Positions 1-6,927 of a stretch of 10,850 nt of DNA are shown in pieces. A model generated the notes under the pieces. The model saw only the letters and a program-made list of their open reading frames with translations. It ran no database searches and was not told the DNA's origin. Made by a program: the position numbers and the translations under genes. Each line of letters starts with the position of its first letter. The first letter of the stretch is position 1. Source of the DNA: Minisyncoccota bacterium (lineage in GTDB: Bacteria > Patescibacteriota > Minisyncoccia > Phycocordibacterales > JAQTLZ01); contig JAQTTF010000023.1 in NCBI GenBank assembly GCA_028710915.1, positions 1 through 10,850 on the forward strand, given 5' to 3'.

Positions 1-1
1 C

Positions 2-349
2 GGAATGAAAGGCCTTCCTTCTGCTTCAGGACTTAAGGCTCAAATAGAAAAACAAGCTCCTTCATTTGATAAATGGCTCGCTGGTTTTAAAGCGATCGCT
101 CTTACCCGAGGTGTTGGCTGGGCAATGCTCTTGTGGGATCCGCACGCAAAACAGCTTACCCACGCATGGATGGACGAACAGCACCTAGGCCAGCTTACTG
201 ACACGCGTCCAGTACTCATGCTTGATATGTGGGAGCATTCGTACCTTTTTGATTATATCCCGGGAGATAAGAAGAAATATGTTGAAGCTTTCTTTGAAAA
301 TCTGAATTGGGAAGTGATTGAAAAAAATTTCTTAAGCGCACAAAAATAA
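2..349 (+). CDS. sod: Fe/Mn superoxide dismutase, C-terminal part (5' end outside window)
   Basis: Converts superoxide to O2 and H2O2 with a mononuclear Fe or Mn centre. About 115 codons are visible and the frame is open to the left edge. The family is about 200 aa, so the N-terminal hairpin domain with the first two His ligands lies outside the window, and the ATG at 5 is probably internal. Counting from that Met, the alpha/beta domain shows SFDKWLAGFKA (20-30), GVGWAMLLWD (36-45), the outer-sphere segment DEQHLG (57-62), and the hallmark LDMWEHSY (73-80), which supplies metal ligands Asp74 and His78. It closes with ENLNWEVIEKNF (98-109), as family members do. Gln59 sits where Mn-type enzymes carry their water-hydrogen-bonding Gln; archaeal and many CPR relatives have His there. 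The gene ends in TAA, 8 nt before a strong hairpin terminator. The family call is firm; metal preference is inference. Confidence 0.93.
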   Translation, partial: GMKGLPSASGLKAQIEKQAPSFDKWLAGFKAIALTRGVGWAMLLWDPHAKQLTHAWMDEQHLGQLTDTRPVLMLDMWEHSYLFDYIPGDKKKYVEAFFENLNWEVIEKNFLSAQK

Positions 350-357
350 AAAGCTCC

Positions 358-393
358 ACACCAAAAATCCGCTTTCGAGCGGTTTTTTGGTGT
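358..393. terminator. Bidirectional hairpin terminator between sod and the 901-aa surface protein gene
   Basis: The hairpin core is CCGCT-TTCG-AGCGG (369-382), followed on the plus strand by six T. Flanking ACACCAAAAA and TTTTTGGTGT extend the stem to about 15 bp with one T.T mismatch. On the minus strand the same stem (loop CGAA) is followed by A and five T, so it can also end transcripts of the gene that stops at 454. The convergent genes on each side fit a shared terminator. Its central 28 nt recur exactly, inverted, at 3241-3268. Confidence 0.85.
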
Positions 394-453
394 ACAAATC
401 TCAATATTTTATTTCACCGTTTCAATATATTTTCAAAGATAAAATGACTGATT

Positions 454-3159
454 CTATATGCTGCATTTTTGTTGCACTGCATTGCAAGATATATTCGCAC
501 TTGATGTGGGTATGCCACAGCTGCTCAAATCAATTGGAACCGATGACTGACTGCCTCCGATGCAAGAGCTCCAACCACATTGCCAGTTGGGGGAACAAAA
601 CACTGTCGGCGCGGAAGTAATGGTAAAAGGCACAAAATTGCTGGCGGCTGTAAGTGGAGTGGAGTTTGAAGCCACAGATACATAATAATTTCCGGCGGGA
701 ATTCCAGTCGAAGCTACGATGGATTTTGCCGTCGTGTCCGAAGAAGGGTACGCAGAAACTTCATAATAATTCGTGCCAACGTTTGGGCTGGTAGTAAATA
801 TATAATTGTTTCCAAGATTGCTTCCATACACATTAATCGTCGTCCCTTTTGGACCCGAATTCGGAGAGATCGAGGTGATAAGAGAAACGGGCAAAACAGT
901 TCCCGGGATAACGGTAAACGAAACAGGATTGGTACCGGAAGGATTCAGATTAGAACTCACAGATAGATTATATGTCCCCGGGGAAAAACTTGTTGGGACG
1001 ACGAAATTCACGCTGGTATTACTGACGTAACCGGGAATGATGGACTGATTATTCAGCAAAACCCTTGTGCTAGCACCAGTATGTATATAATCAAAATTAT
1101 TTCCATAGATAGTTACCGTAGCACCAGCCAGAGCAGATGTCGGAAAAACTGAAGTTATTGAGGCCTGACTATTCGTTCCCGAAGTAATAGTAAAATAAGT
1201 GTCGCTTGAGTCAGTGGGAGTTATATTCCCTCCATTTGGATTATAGCCATTCGTAAACACAACAACTGCTTTGTAACGACCAGGCGGAAGATTATCGCTA
1301 ACTACAAATGAGATTGATCCAAGCTGCGCATCCACGGAAGGAGTGTTGATCGTGCCATACCGCTGCCCATTGTCCACATTATCAAGATTTATGGCAACAC
1401 TTCCAGTAAGTGAAGATGTCCACGAAATTTTCATAGTATCGCCAATTCGATATGTCTCTCCCCCATTTGGTGAGACAACAGTGATTGAAGGCTGAGATGT
1501 GTTTCCCGAAGTGATCGTGAAGTAGTTATTGCTCGAGGCATAAGAAGCCAAGTTTCCATTCATCGCGGTCATAAATGCTTTGTATCTGCCGGGTGGTAGA
1601 TTGGTGTTTCTCACAGTCCAATTAAGTACACCACTTGTTGGATTTATAGTTGTATCGACAGTGCCATATCTGTACCCATTGTCCAGATTATCTAAATTAA
1701 TGCTCATTGAGTTCGTGTTTGAAGAACTCCACCTGAACTGGTATGTATTTCCGACTTGCCATACTTCTCCACCATTCGGAGAGAGAACTGTGATGGAGGG
1801 CTGAACATTCTGCTGGCCGGATACGATCGAGAATGGCAAAGAATTGCTGACGTTTGAACCATGAAGACCGTCATACATATAAACATTGTAGTTCCCTGCC
1901 GGCAAGATCGAAGTGCTAGGCACCGTGAATGAAACTCTGGTCCCGTCGAAAGAAGGATTAAGTGCCGTAAATCCTCCACCAGTTCCTCCTGTAGCGCTAG
2001 TAAGCTCAACGGTGTTAAAGCCGGAAAGATTTGTTCCGTAAATAGTAACAATTGTTCCCGGAGTGCCTGAAGATTGAGAAAGCGAGGTGATTGTCGGCAA
2101 AGTCCCTGTCGTAGGATAGTTAAGAGTAAACCATCCGGTTTGTCCGGAACCAATTACATTTCCATTCGCATCTACACCACTCACCATAATAGAGTAGCCG
2201 TTAGCCGCGTTTGGCGGAGTCGCAGACAGAAAACTTTGGATAGAAGTCGTCCGAACCATATTCATCGAAAGAATACTTCCACCGGTGTCGCCAATTTCAA
2301 TTTTTCTGCCTGATGAGTGCAAAAGGTAGATGTGATAAATATAGGCATTAATATTACTCCAGGAAATCGGAATACTAAACTGATTCCAGTTCCATGTATA
2401 CGAAGAGCCTGCGGATGGCGAAGTAACGGTGATTAAAGATTGATTTGTGCTTCCGCCACAAGGAACTCCTGTAAGTGGGTTGAATCCTCCGACAGGACAA
2501 GCTGTAAGAGCAAATGAATTACTGCGTCCCATTGTTCTCGTCTGGTTATCTACGATCTTTATATCGTATGTGCCCGGACTGACCAAGCGCTGCGAATTGT
2601 AACAATTGATCAAATTCGGCGATGTGGTTTGCCCCATTGTCTGGCAATTTGTATTAGACACAACCCCGACTACCCACATAATTGATCCCCATGCCTCAGG
2701 GACAATATGCCCCACCGTAGTGAATTGGCCATACACATTCTGCCGCTCCAAATAAGCCGAGATCCGCGGAAGGGTATTTCCGCTGCCATAGACATACGCC
2801 GGCGTATCAGGAGCACCAGCCCATTTAATTTCGAAAATTTGTTGCGGAGAATCGACAGAACTCAAAGAGTCTACAACTTTGCTATTTTCTACAAGTGTTT
2901 CCCCTCCTACCGGAGCAAGAACAGTAATTTTATTTGCTGGATATGTTTGTGTGCAAGACTGTCCCGTGAGTGGACTGAAAAGAAATCCTGACTGACAGCC
3001 TGGAATAGGAGAACTGCCGGCGCAAGGCAGACCAGTAAGATAGCTGTAAAGAGCACCTGGTCCACATTCTTGTAGTCCTGGGAAAGTATTTGCGCGCGCG
3101 AATGAGGGAAAAACAAAAAGTGATAAGAATACAAAACCAGTAAAAATGCTTTTTTTCAT
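454..3159 (-). CDS. Secreted modular surface protein, 901 aa, with TIG/IPT and SPNGGE-type domains and a Cys-rich TSP1-like tail
   Basis: An exported, probably cell-surface or extracellular protein of unknown specific function. A signal peptide (MKKS start, hydrophobic core about 5-18, likely cut after Ala-Arg-Ala23) is followed by a Cys-bracketed segment (C32, C46, C55, C69). Next come a beta domain opening ITVLAPVGGE (78-218), another Cys bracket (C221-C234), a beta domain (242-346), a TIG/IPT domain (about 356-446), two tandem SPNGGE domains (455-550 and 557-659, sharing INLDN.DNG.RYGT and LPPGRYKA), and two more TIG/IPT domains (667-751, 761-848). The tail (855-901) has six Cys and the pattern CSPNWQCGWSSC, like a degenerate thrombospondin type 1 repeat. 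No LPXTG motif or C-terminal membrane helix is visible. TIG, Ig-like and TSP1-like modules usually mediate adhesion; that role is inferred. The ATG at 3159 fits the signal peptide; no Shine-Dalgarno precedes it. The stop is TAG. Confidence 0.9.
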   Translation of the reverse strand: MKKSIFTGFVFLSLFVFPSFARANTFPGLQECGPGALYSYLTGLPCAGSSPIPGCQSGFLFSPLTGQSCTQTYPANKITVLAPVGGETLVENSKVVDSLSSVDSPQQIFEIKWAGAPDTPAYVYGSGNTLPRISAYLERQNVYGQFTTVGHIVPEAWGSIMWVVGVVSNTNCQTMGQTTSPNLINCYNSQRLVSPGTYDIKIVDNQTRTMGRSNSFALTACPVGGFNPLTGVPCGGSTNQSLITVTSPSAGSSYTWNWNQFSIPISWSNINAYIYHIYLLHSSGRKIEIGDTGGSILSMNMVRTTSIQSFLSATPPNAANGYSIMVSGVDANGNVIGSGQTGWFTLNYPTTGTLPTITSLSQSSGTPGTIVTIYGTNLSGFNTVELTSATGGTGGGFTALNPSFDGTRVSFTVPSTSILPAGNYNVYMYDGLHGSNVSNSLPFSIVSGQQNVQPSITVLSPNGGEVWQVGNTYQFRWSSSNTNSMSINLDNLDNGYRYGTVDTTINPTSGVLNWTVRNTNLPPGRYKAFMTAMNGNLASYASSNNYFTITSGNTSQPSITVVSPNGGETYRIGDTMKISWTSSLTGSVAINLDNVDNGQRYGTINTPSVDAQLGSISFVVSDNLPPGRYKAVVVFTNGYNPNGGNITPTDSSDTYFTITSGTNSQASITSVFPTSALAGATVTIYGNNFDYIHTGASTRVLLNNQSIIPGYVSNTSVNFVVPTSFSPGTYNLSVSSNLNPSGTNPVSFTVIPGTVLPVSLITSISPNSGPKGTTINVYGSNLGNNYIFTTSPNVGTNYYEVSAYPSSDTTAKSIVASTGIPAGNYYVSVASNSTPLTAASNFVPFTITSAPTVFCSPNWQCGWSSCIGGSQSSVPIDLSSCGIPTSSANISCNAVQQKCSI
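1183..1797 (-). repeat. Tandem SPNGGE-type domain duplication inside the 901-aa surface protein
   Basis: Two adjacent segments of about 100 codons (minus strand 1797-1510 and 1491-1183) encode related domains. Both open PSITV(L/V)SPNGGE, both have INLDN(L/V)DNG(Y/Q)RYGT in the middle and LPPGRYKA near the end, and both close with (N/D).YFTITSG. The protein likeness is clear while the DNA has diverged, so this is an old duplication rather than a recent expansion. Confidence 0.75.
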
Positions 3160-3195
3160 AATAAAATAAGGTTAATTCGAGTAAGCAATACGATA

Positions 3196-3224
3196 ACCAT
3201 ACACCGAGGTTCAGAGACTTGCAA
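3196..3224 (-). promoter_or_regulatory. Candidate sigma70-type promoter for the 901-aa surface protein gene
   Basis: On the minus strand TTGCAA (3224-3219) and TATGGT (3201-3196) are separated by 17 nt, each matching consensus at 4 of 6 positions. This would start transcription near 3189 and give a leader of about 30 nt. It lies between the upstream gene's terminator (3241-3268) and the ATG at 3159, the only place an independent promoter would fit. The match is weak and not tested. Confidence 0.33.
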
Positions 3225-3240
3225 TCACGAATCGACAGTA

Positions 3241-3268
3241 CAAAAAACCGCTCGAAAGCGGATTTTTG
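3241..3268 (-). terminator. Hairpin terminator after the 950-aa surface protein frame
   Basis: Read on the minus strand, the core CCGCT-TTCG-AGCGG (plus-strand positions 3248-3261) is followed by six T, with an A-tract before it that pairs with the T-tract. It starts 17 nt after the TAA stop at 3286-3288. The 28 nt are identical to plus-strand 362-389, so this is a second copy of one terminator sequence in the opposite orientation. Confidence 0.85.
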
Positions 3269-3285
3269 TTTTTAATTTTTAAATT

Positions 3286-6138
3286 TTAGAATCCGAGAAC
3301 ATGCCCAAACGCTTCAAGTACAGAAGCTAGCTGGTCCGTTGGATTCGCATCCAACATCGAAATTTGAGGATGAACGATCACCGTCACACTAGAAGAATTG
3401 CTTACTCCAGCGCTATTCGTACAAGTGATTGTATAGAGAGTCGTCGCTGTAAGTCCTCCAATCTGTTGACTACCGGAAAGAGCGATATTCTGCTGGCTCC
3501 ATCCTCCGGATTTGGAACAACTCGTTGCATTCGCGGCAGACCAAGACACTTGTGTAGCTCCTCCATAATTAATCGCAGTTGGATTTGCAGTGAGCGTAAT
3601 GGAAGGAGTTGGAACTGAATTCGAAGAAGAAACAGCTACACATGCGCCATTGCTACAACTGCCTGGACACGTTATAGCAGTTCCTGTTACACCTCCGTTT
3701 ATCGTGGAATTATTGTCGCAAGAATATTGAACCAGCGTCGTGGAATTGGCACATCTGTTTACTCCAGTGTACGTATTTGCTCCGCTTGTACCGGTGACGC
3801 TTCCGTCAGCATTCACTTTGCAGCTGGAAAGAGCTGTACCTTCTACTGTTACAGAAACAGAATTACTTTTCCCCGTGGGGCCGTTCACATAAAATGTATA
3901 GCTTCCAGGAGATAGTGTTGGCGCATAGAAGATTATTCCAGTTGAAGTAACTTGATAAGGAACGATGGTAGATGAACCCACAATTGCAACATCACCAGAA
4001 ACAAAACCACTTCCGCTGACAAATACTTTTTCTCCTGAACCTATCTCATAATTATTACTTGCAGGAGATGCAACAGTAGAAACAACCGGAGGATCTTGAG
4101 GTGGTGTCGATTGAATACCGGCTTTCACAACAAAGGAAACTTTTGATGTCCATCCTCCAAAAGTCGCTTTAGCTGTTATCGTCTGGTCACTTGCAGTATT
4201 GTTTACCGCCTGAACTACGATCGGCAAAGTGGCATACTGACTCCAGTTCTCCACTTCGGTGCAACCGCCATCTGTAACAAATGCCCCAGGCAGCGGACAA
4301 GAATATGTTAGAGTCCACGGCTGACTTGGTCTTGGAGACACATTTATATAGACATTTCCTCCAGAGGAAACAGTCTGAGGACTGGCATCAATTGAAGATT
4401 GCGAAGAAACGTTATTGCCCGAAAGGGTAAAATAACCGCTTCTTCCTGCTGCAGAATTTGGAGTGCCTTCCTTGGCTTGAGTAGATACTAATATTGTGTA
4501 GGAACCATTCGGTATGGTCGAATCATACTTCCAAGGATAGCTACCGGTATCTGAAAGATATGTCGCAATACGATTAACGATTACTCCGAAATTATTCAGC
4601 AAATCTATTTCAATAGGCAAATTGTTTGTATTGGAAGAGGTCCACTGGATATAACCGATGAGTCCGCTACTTTTTGCTCCACTATTGTCTAGACTATTAC
4701 CGGATTGCGGATATGTAATAGTGATTGAAGGTTGAGCCGTATTTGTCCCAATGACATTTACCCTGACTATATTTGATTGGTACACTGCTCCATCTTTGTA
4801 GATATTCACGTACACGTTACTTGTCCCAGTCGTTGTCGGAGTACAGGTTAATGTCCATTTCTCATCTGGTTCTGGGCTTCCGTTTTGGCATACTGAATTG
4901 AATACAGGATCAAAATTCCATGACGTTGTGTGCCCATTTGCACCATAAGGGACTCCACTTAGATTTTGAAGCGTCCCTCCAATTGATACTGTATCGCCAA
5001 CTTTTATTGTGAGCGCGCCAGTAGTACCATCAAAGACCCCGTTTGGAGCAGAGGCAGCAAGGTGAATTGAGGGCACCGAAGAAGCTCCGATATTAAACAT
5101 GCCGCTTAACCCAACGTGAGTAATGCCCGTAGAAGGATCATAGGCTGTCATTAATACAGCATATTCTCCGTCGGGAATGGAAGAAGAGAATTGGAATGGA
5201 ACACCCGCCCCAAGGCTATGCGAAGCATCGACAGTAGTAACAGCTACGTCACTTGAATAAAATACAACACCAGGCATGTAACTTGTGGAAAGAGAAGCCG
5301 CACTCAACTGCGCTTGGCTTATGAGGCGTGCTTTGAGTTGAATGGTTTTCCCAGCAAGTTCTGTTGGGTAAGTCCAGAAAACATTTTTATTAGCACTTAA
5401 TGACCACTGATCGCCTGTAGTCGGAGAGGTTACGGGCATATCGTAGATAATGCCAGAAGTAGGAGTAGTGTCTCCGCACGGTCTGCCAGTAAGATAATTA
5501 AAACCTACTGGTCCCTGAGGACAACCCGAAACACTATTGGAATTTCCTCCACATGGAAGACCTGTTGTTGTACTAAAACCAAAGGTCGAAGAACAGCCAA
5601 GAGGAAGATTTGTTACTCCACAATTTGGAATAGCATTTATTCGCGCTCGAGTAATTGGACCGACATTGCCTAAAGAGGGTATACCGTTTGCAGTTTGAAA
5701 TGCCTTAACAGCTGCAAAAGTAACTCTGTCATATGTGCTATAAGATTCACCCGAGAAAAATCCTTCATTTCTTAGAAAATTTTGAAGGGTGATGACATCT
5801 TGATCGTGACTTCCGAGGGTGAGATTTCTTGTGATAACGCAACTGGTTGGACTAGAATTTCCGTCGGTGACAATTGTGAAAGGAGAACTCGCTCCCCAAG
5901 CAATTTCACCAGCTCCAGGCACAGTTGCCCCAACACCAATAACATATTGATTCGTATCAGCAAAAACCGTTTGGAAACCAAGAAAATCCGCAATTTTTTG
6001 TTCCAGAGTTCTCATTCCCATTCCCCATCCAGTATTCTGTGTCACTGTCCATGTATACGAAGTGGCTGTTCTTGATAACCCAGAAACAATTGTCGTATTC
6101 GGATCCATAATAGTACCCTTTGTACCATTCATGATCAT
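3286..6138 (-). CDS. Body of an interrupted secreted surface protein: peptidoglycan-binding, Cys-bracket, TIG and Ig-like domains (950 aa)
   Basis: This frame has no signal peptide and begins in the middle of a beta domain. It is the in-phase continuation of the head at 6157-6705, separated only by one TAA codon. From the ATG at 6138: the rest of an SPNGGE-like domain with a helical insert (about 1-92); a PG_binding_1-type domain (about 100-173, with LTLGSHDQDVITLQNFL and TFAAVKAFQTANGI); Cys brackets C182-C196 and C206-C221; beta domains (about 230-350, 355-462, 469-573, 580-673); a TIG/IPT-like domain (684-767); a Cys-containing segment (773-833) with six Cys; and an Ig-like domain (845-923, ITLTANPTAINYGG, ATSCSKSGGW) widespread in parcubacterial surface proteins. 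It ends in a short helical tail, QLASVLEAFGHVLGF. The PG-binding domain suggests wall anchoring. The ATG at 6138 has no Shine-Dalgarno, and a product started there would lack an export signal. It is either the distal part of a pseudogene or is made by readthrough. Confidence 0.85.
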   Translation of the reverse strand: MIMNGTKGTIMDPNTTIVSGLSRTATSYTWTVTQNTGWGMGMRTLEQKIADFLGFQTVFADTNQYVIGVGATVPGAGEIAWGASSPFTIVTDGNSSPTSCVITRNLTLGSHDQDVITLQNFLRNEGFFSGESYSTYDRVTFAAVKAFQTANGIPSLGNVGPITRARINAIPNCGVTNLPLGCSSTFGFSTTTGLPCGGNSNSVSGCPQGPVGFNYLTGRPCGDTTPTSGIIYDMPVTSPTTGDQWSLSANKNVFWTYPTELAGKTIQLKARLISQAQLSAASLSTSYMPGVVFYSSDVAVTTVDASHSLGAGVPFQFSSSIPDGEYAVLMTAYDPSTGITHVGLSGMFNIGASSVPSIHLAASAPNGVFDGTTGALTIKVGDTVSIGGTLQNLSGVPYGANGHTTSWNFDPVFNSVCQNGSPEPDEKWTLTCTPTTTGTSNVYVNIYKDGAVYQSNIVRVNVIGTNTAQPSITITYPQSGNSLDNSGAKSSGLIGYIQWTSSNTNNLPIEIDLLNNFGVIVNRIATYLSDTGSYPWKYDSTIPNGSYTILVSTQAKEGTPNSAAGRSGYFTLSGNNVSSQSSIDASPQTVSSGGNVYINVSPRPSQPWTLTYSCPLPGAFVTDGGCTEVENWSQYATLPIVVQAVNNTASDQTITAKATFGGWTSKVSFVVKAGIQSTPPQDPPVVSTVASPASNNYEIGSGEKVFVSGSGFVSGDVAIVGSSTIVPYQVTSTGIIFYAPTLSPGSYTFYVNGPTGKSNSVSVTVEGTALSSCKVNADGSVTGTSGANTYTGVNRCANSTTLVQYSCDNNSTINGGVTGTAITCPGSCSNGACVAVSSSNSVPTPSITLTANPTAINYGGATQVSWSAANATSCSKSGGWSQQNIALSGSQQIGGLTATTLYTITCTNSAGVSNSSSVTVIVHPQISMLDANPTDQLASVLEAFGHVLGF

Positions 6139-6156
6139 AATATATTGGGTTGCATT

Positions 6157-6159
6157 TTA
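6157..6159 (-). other. In-frame TAA splitting one surface protein gene (span 3286-6705)
   Basis: Head and body are in the same phase (6705 - 6138 = 567, divisible by 3), with only this stop and six further sense codons between them. No frameshift is needed to join them. The sequence before (QYTIRWRHSILP) and after (NATQYIMIMNG) reads as continuous strands of one beta domain, so a single base change from a sense codon such as CAA, AAA, GAA or TCA explains the break. It is not in a long homopolymer, so slippage-type phase variation is unlikely. TAA ends other genes in the window, so it is not generally reassigned. Confidence 0.85.
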
Positions 6160-6705
6160 AGGAAGAATAGAATGTCTCCAGCGAATGGTATATTGAGTCC
6201 CCGCCTGAACGACTTCTCCAATTTTTTGAGCAAGCATAGTTATTGATACATTTGGATACAGATCTGCACCCGATGATGCAGTTTTATTGATCGTAAATTC
6301 ACTGCCAGTAGCGCAACTTGAACTATCAGTCACAGAAATACATATCTGAATACGATATTGCGCACTTCCAAGTGGGATCACAAGGTTTAATGGAGCAGGA
6401 AGAGTTCCGCTGCCTCCTTGCGAATTAAAAGATAAGCCACCAGCTCTGCCAAGTTCACCGTACATTTCATTTCCATTCTGATCAACAAGACGCATGACTG
6501 GAGTTACAGACGTGTCCACACCAGACCATTTCCACGAGAATGGAATGGTCGCGGTTGGAGATGAGAAATAATTCCCTTCCGCCGGCAGAATATCGGTGAT
6601 CGAAGGTTGAGTTGCCGTTGATGCAAAAACATCCGTTCTCGCAAGTAGTGGCGAAATGATAGCGAAAGAAAAGAGCGCGAAACCGACGAGAATGTGTTTT
6701 CTCAT
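6157..6705 (-). CDS. N-terminal head of the interrupted surface protein: signal peptide plus beta domain (182 aa)
   Basis: The ATG at 6705 opens a signal peptide (MRKH, hydrophobic stretch 5-22, likely cut after Val-Phe-Ala28). A beta domain follows (about 34-140, opening PSITDILPAEG, closing GSEFTI), then the start of a second (151-182: PNVSITMLAQ, QYTIRW). The frame stops abruptly at TAA (6157-6159) partway through this second domain. In the same phase the next codons read NATQYIMIMNGT and run without a break into the 950-aa frame, so head and body are one ancestral gene of about 1139 codons. As it stands this would yield a small secreted fragment of roughly 154 residues after cleavage, without the wall-binding domain. 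No Shine-Dalgarno is visible before the start. Confidence 0.85.
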   Translation of the reverse strand: MRKHILVGFALFSFAIISPLLARTDVFASTATQPSITDILPAEGNYFSSPTATIPFSWKWSGVDTSVTPVMRLVDQNGNEMYGELGRAGGLSFNSQGGSGTLPAPLNLVIPLGSAQYRIQICISVTDSSSCATGSEFTINKTASSGADLYPNVSITMLAQKIGEVVQAGTQYTIRWRHSILP

Positions 6706-6723
6706 TGTGATTATGAATTATGT

Positions 6724-6759
6724 ATAATGCGATTAATAAAATATGACACTCAACAGTGT
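6724..6759 (-). promoter_or_regulatory. Candidate promoter with overlapping small palindrome upstream of the surface protein head
   Basis: On the minus strand TTGAGT (6753-6748) and CATTAT (6729-6724) are 18 nt apart, each 4 of 6 to sigma70 consensus, giving a leader of only about 10-12 nt before the ATG at 6705. The -35 hexamer lies within ACACT-CAAC-AGTGT (6746-6759), a perfect 5-bp inverted repeat that could be an operator or a weak hairpin. The region is AT-rich, so chance matches are likely. Confidence 0.22.
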
Positions 6760-6778
6760 TTTATAAAAACAAAAATTC

Positions 6779-6800
6779 GATGCTTTTCTGAAAAGTCATC
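6779..6800. repeat. Imperfect inverted repeat in the divergent intergenic region
   Basis: GATG-CTTTT-CTG-AAAAG-T-CATC forms a 9-bp stem with one bulged T and a 3-nt loop. No strong T-tract follows on either strand, so it does not look like a classic terminator. It lies in the 222-bp gap between divergent genes and could be a regulator site or a leader hairpin of the plus-strand gene. The rest of the gap shows one consensus DnaA-box 9-mer (6872-6880) and no gene. Confidence 0.3.
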
Positions 6801-6927
6801 GCTTCCCAAGTTTTGGAGAAGTCTCTCTTACTGTTAAGAATACTCTTATCAAAAAAGTCCGCAATAGAAAGTTATCCACACGCAAAGTCAAGACGCCAAA
6901 AGAAAATGGTTCTGGTATGCTTGCCGC

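Noticed and set aside
1183..1797. Recent tandem repeat or CRISPR-like array
   Set aside because: Repetition is visible only at protein level, in two copies of about 100 codons with diverged DNA; there are no short direct repeats with spacers.
1704..2153. 149-codon open frame on the minus strand
   Set aside because: It lies inside the 901-aa gene in another frame and has the low-complexity Leu/Arg/Ser-rich look of an off-frame translation, with no recognisable domain.
6136..6138. ATG at 6138 as the genuine start of a separate 950-aa gene
   Set aside because: The upstream frame joins in phase and completes the broken beta domain. The ATG has no Shine-Dalgarno and no signal peptide follows, although the rest of the protein is plainly extracytoplasmic.
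6157..6159. TAA as a reassigned sense codon
   Set aside because: TAA ends sod, RNase HI and the 950-aa frame in normal places, so a global reassignment does not fit. The known CPR code change concerns UGA, and UGA is a normal stop here.
6723..6728. Perfect TATAAT on the plus strand as a promoter for the lysozyme-like gene
   Set aside because: No acceptable -35 hexamer is found 16-18 nt upstream and it would give a leader of about 190 nt; in this AT-rich stretch the hexamer is likely by chance.
6706..6927. Replication origin, tRNA or small gene in the divergent gap
   Set aside because: There is only one DnaA box, no box cluster, no cloverleaf-like sequence and no open frame with domain content.
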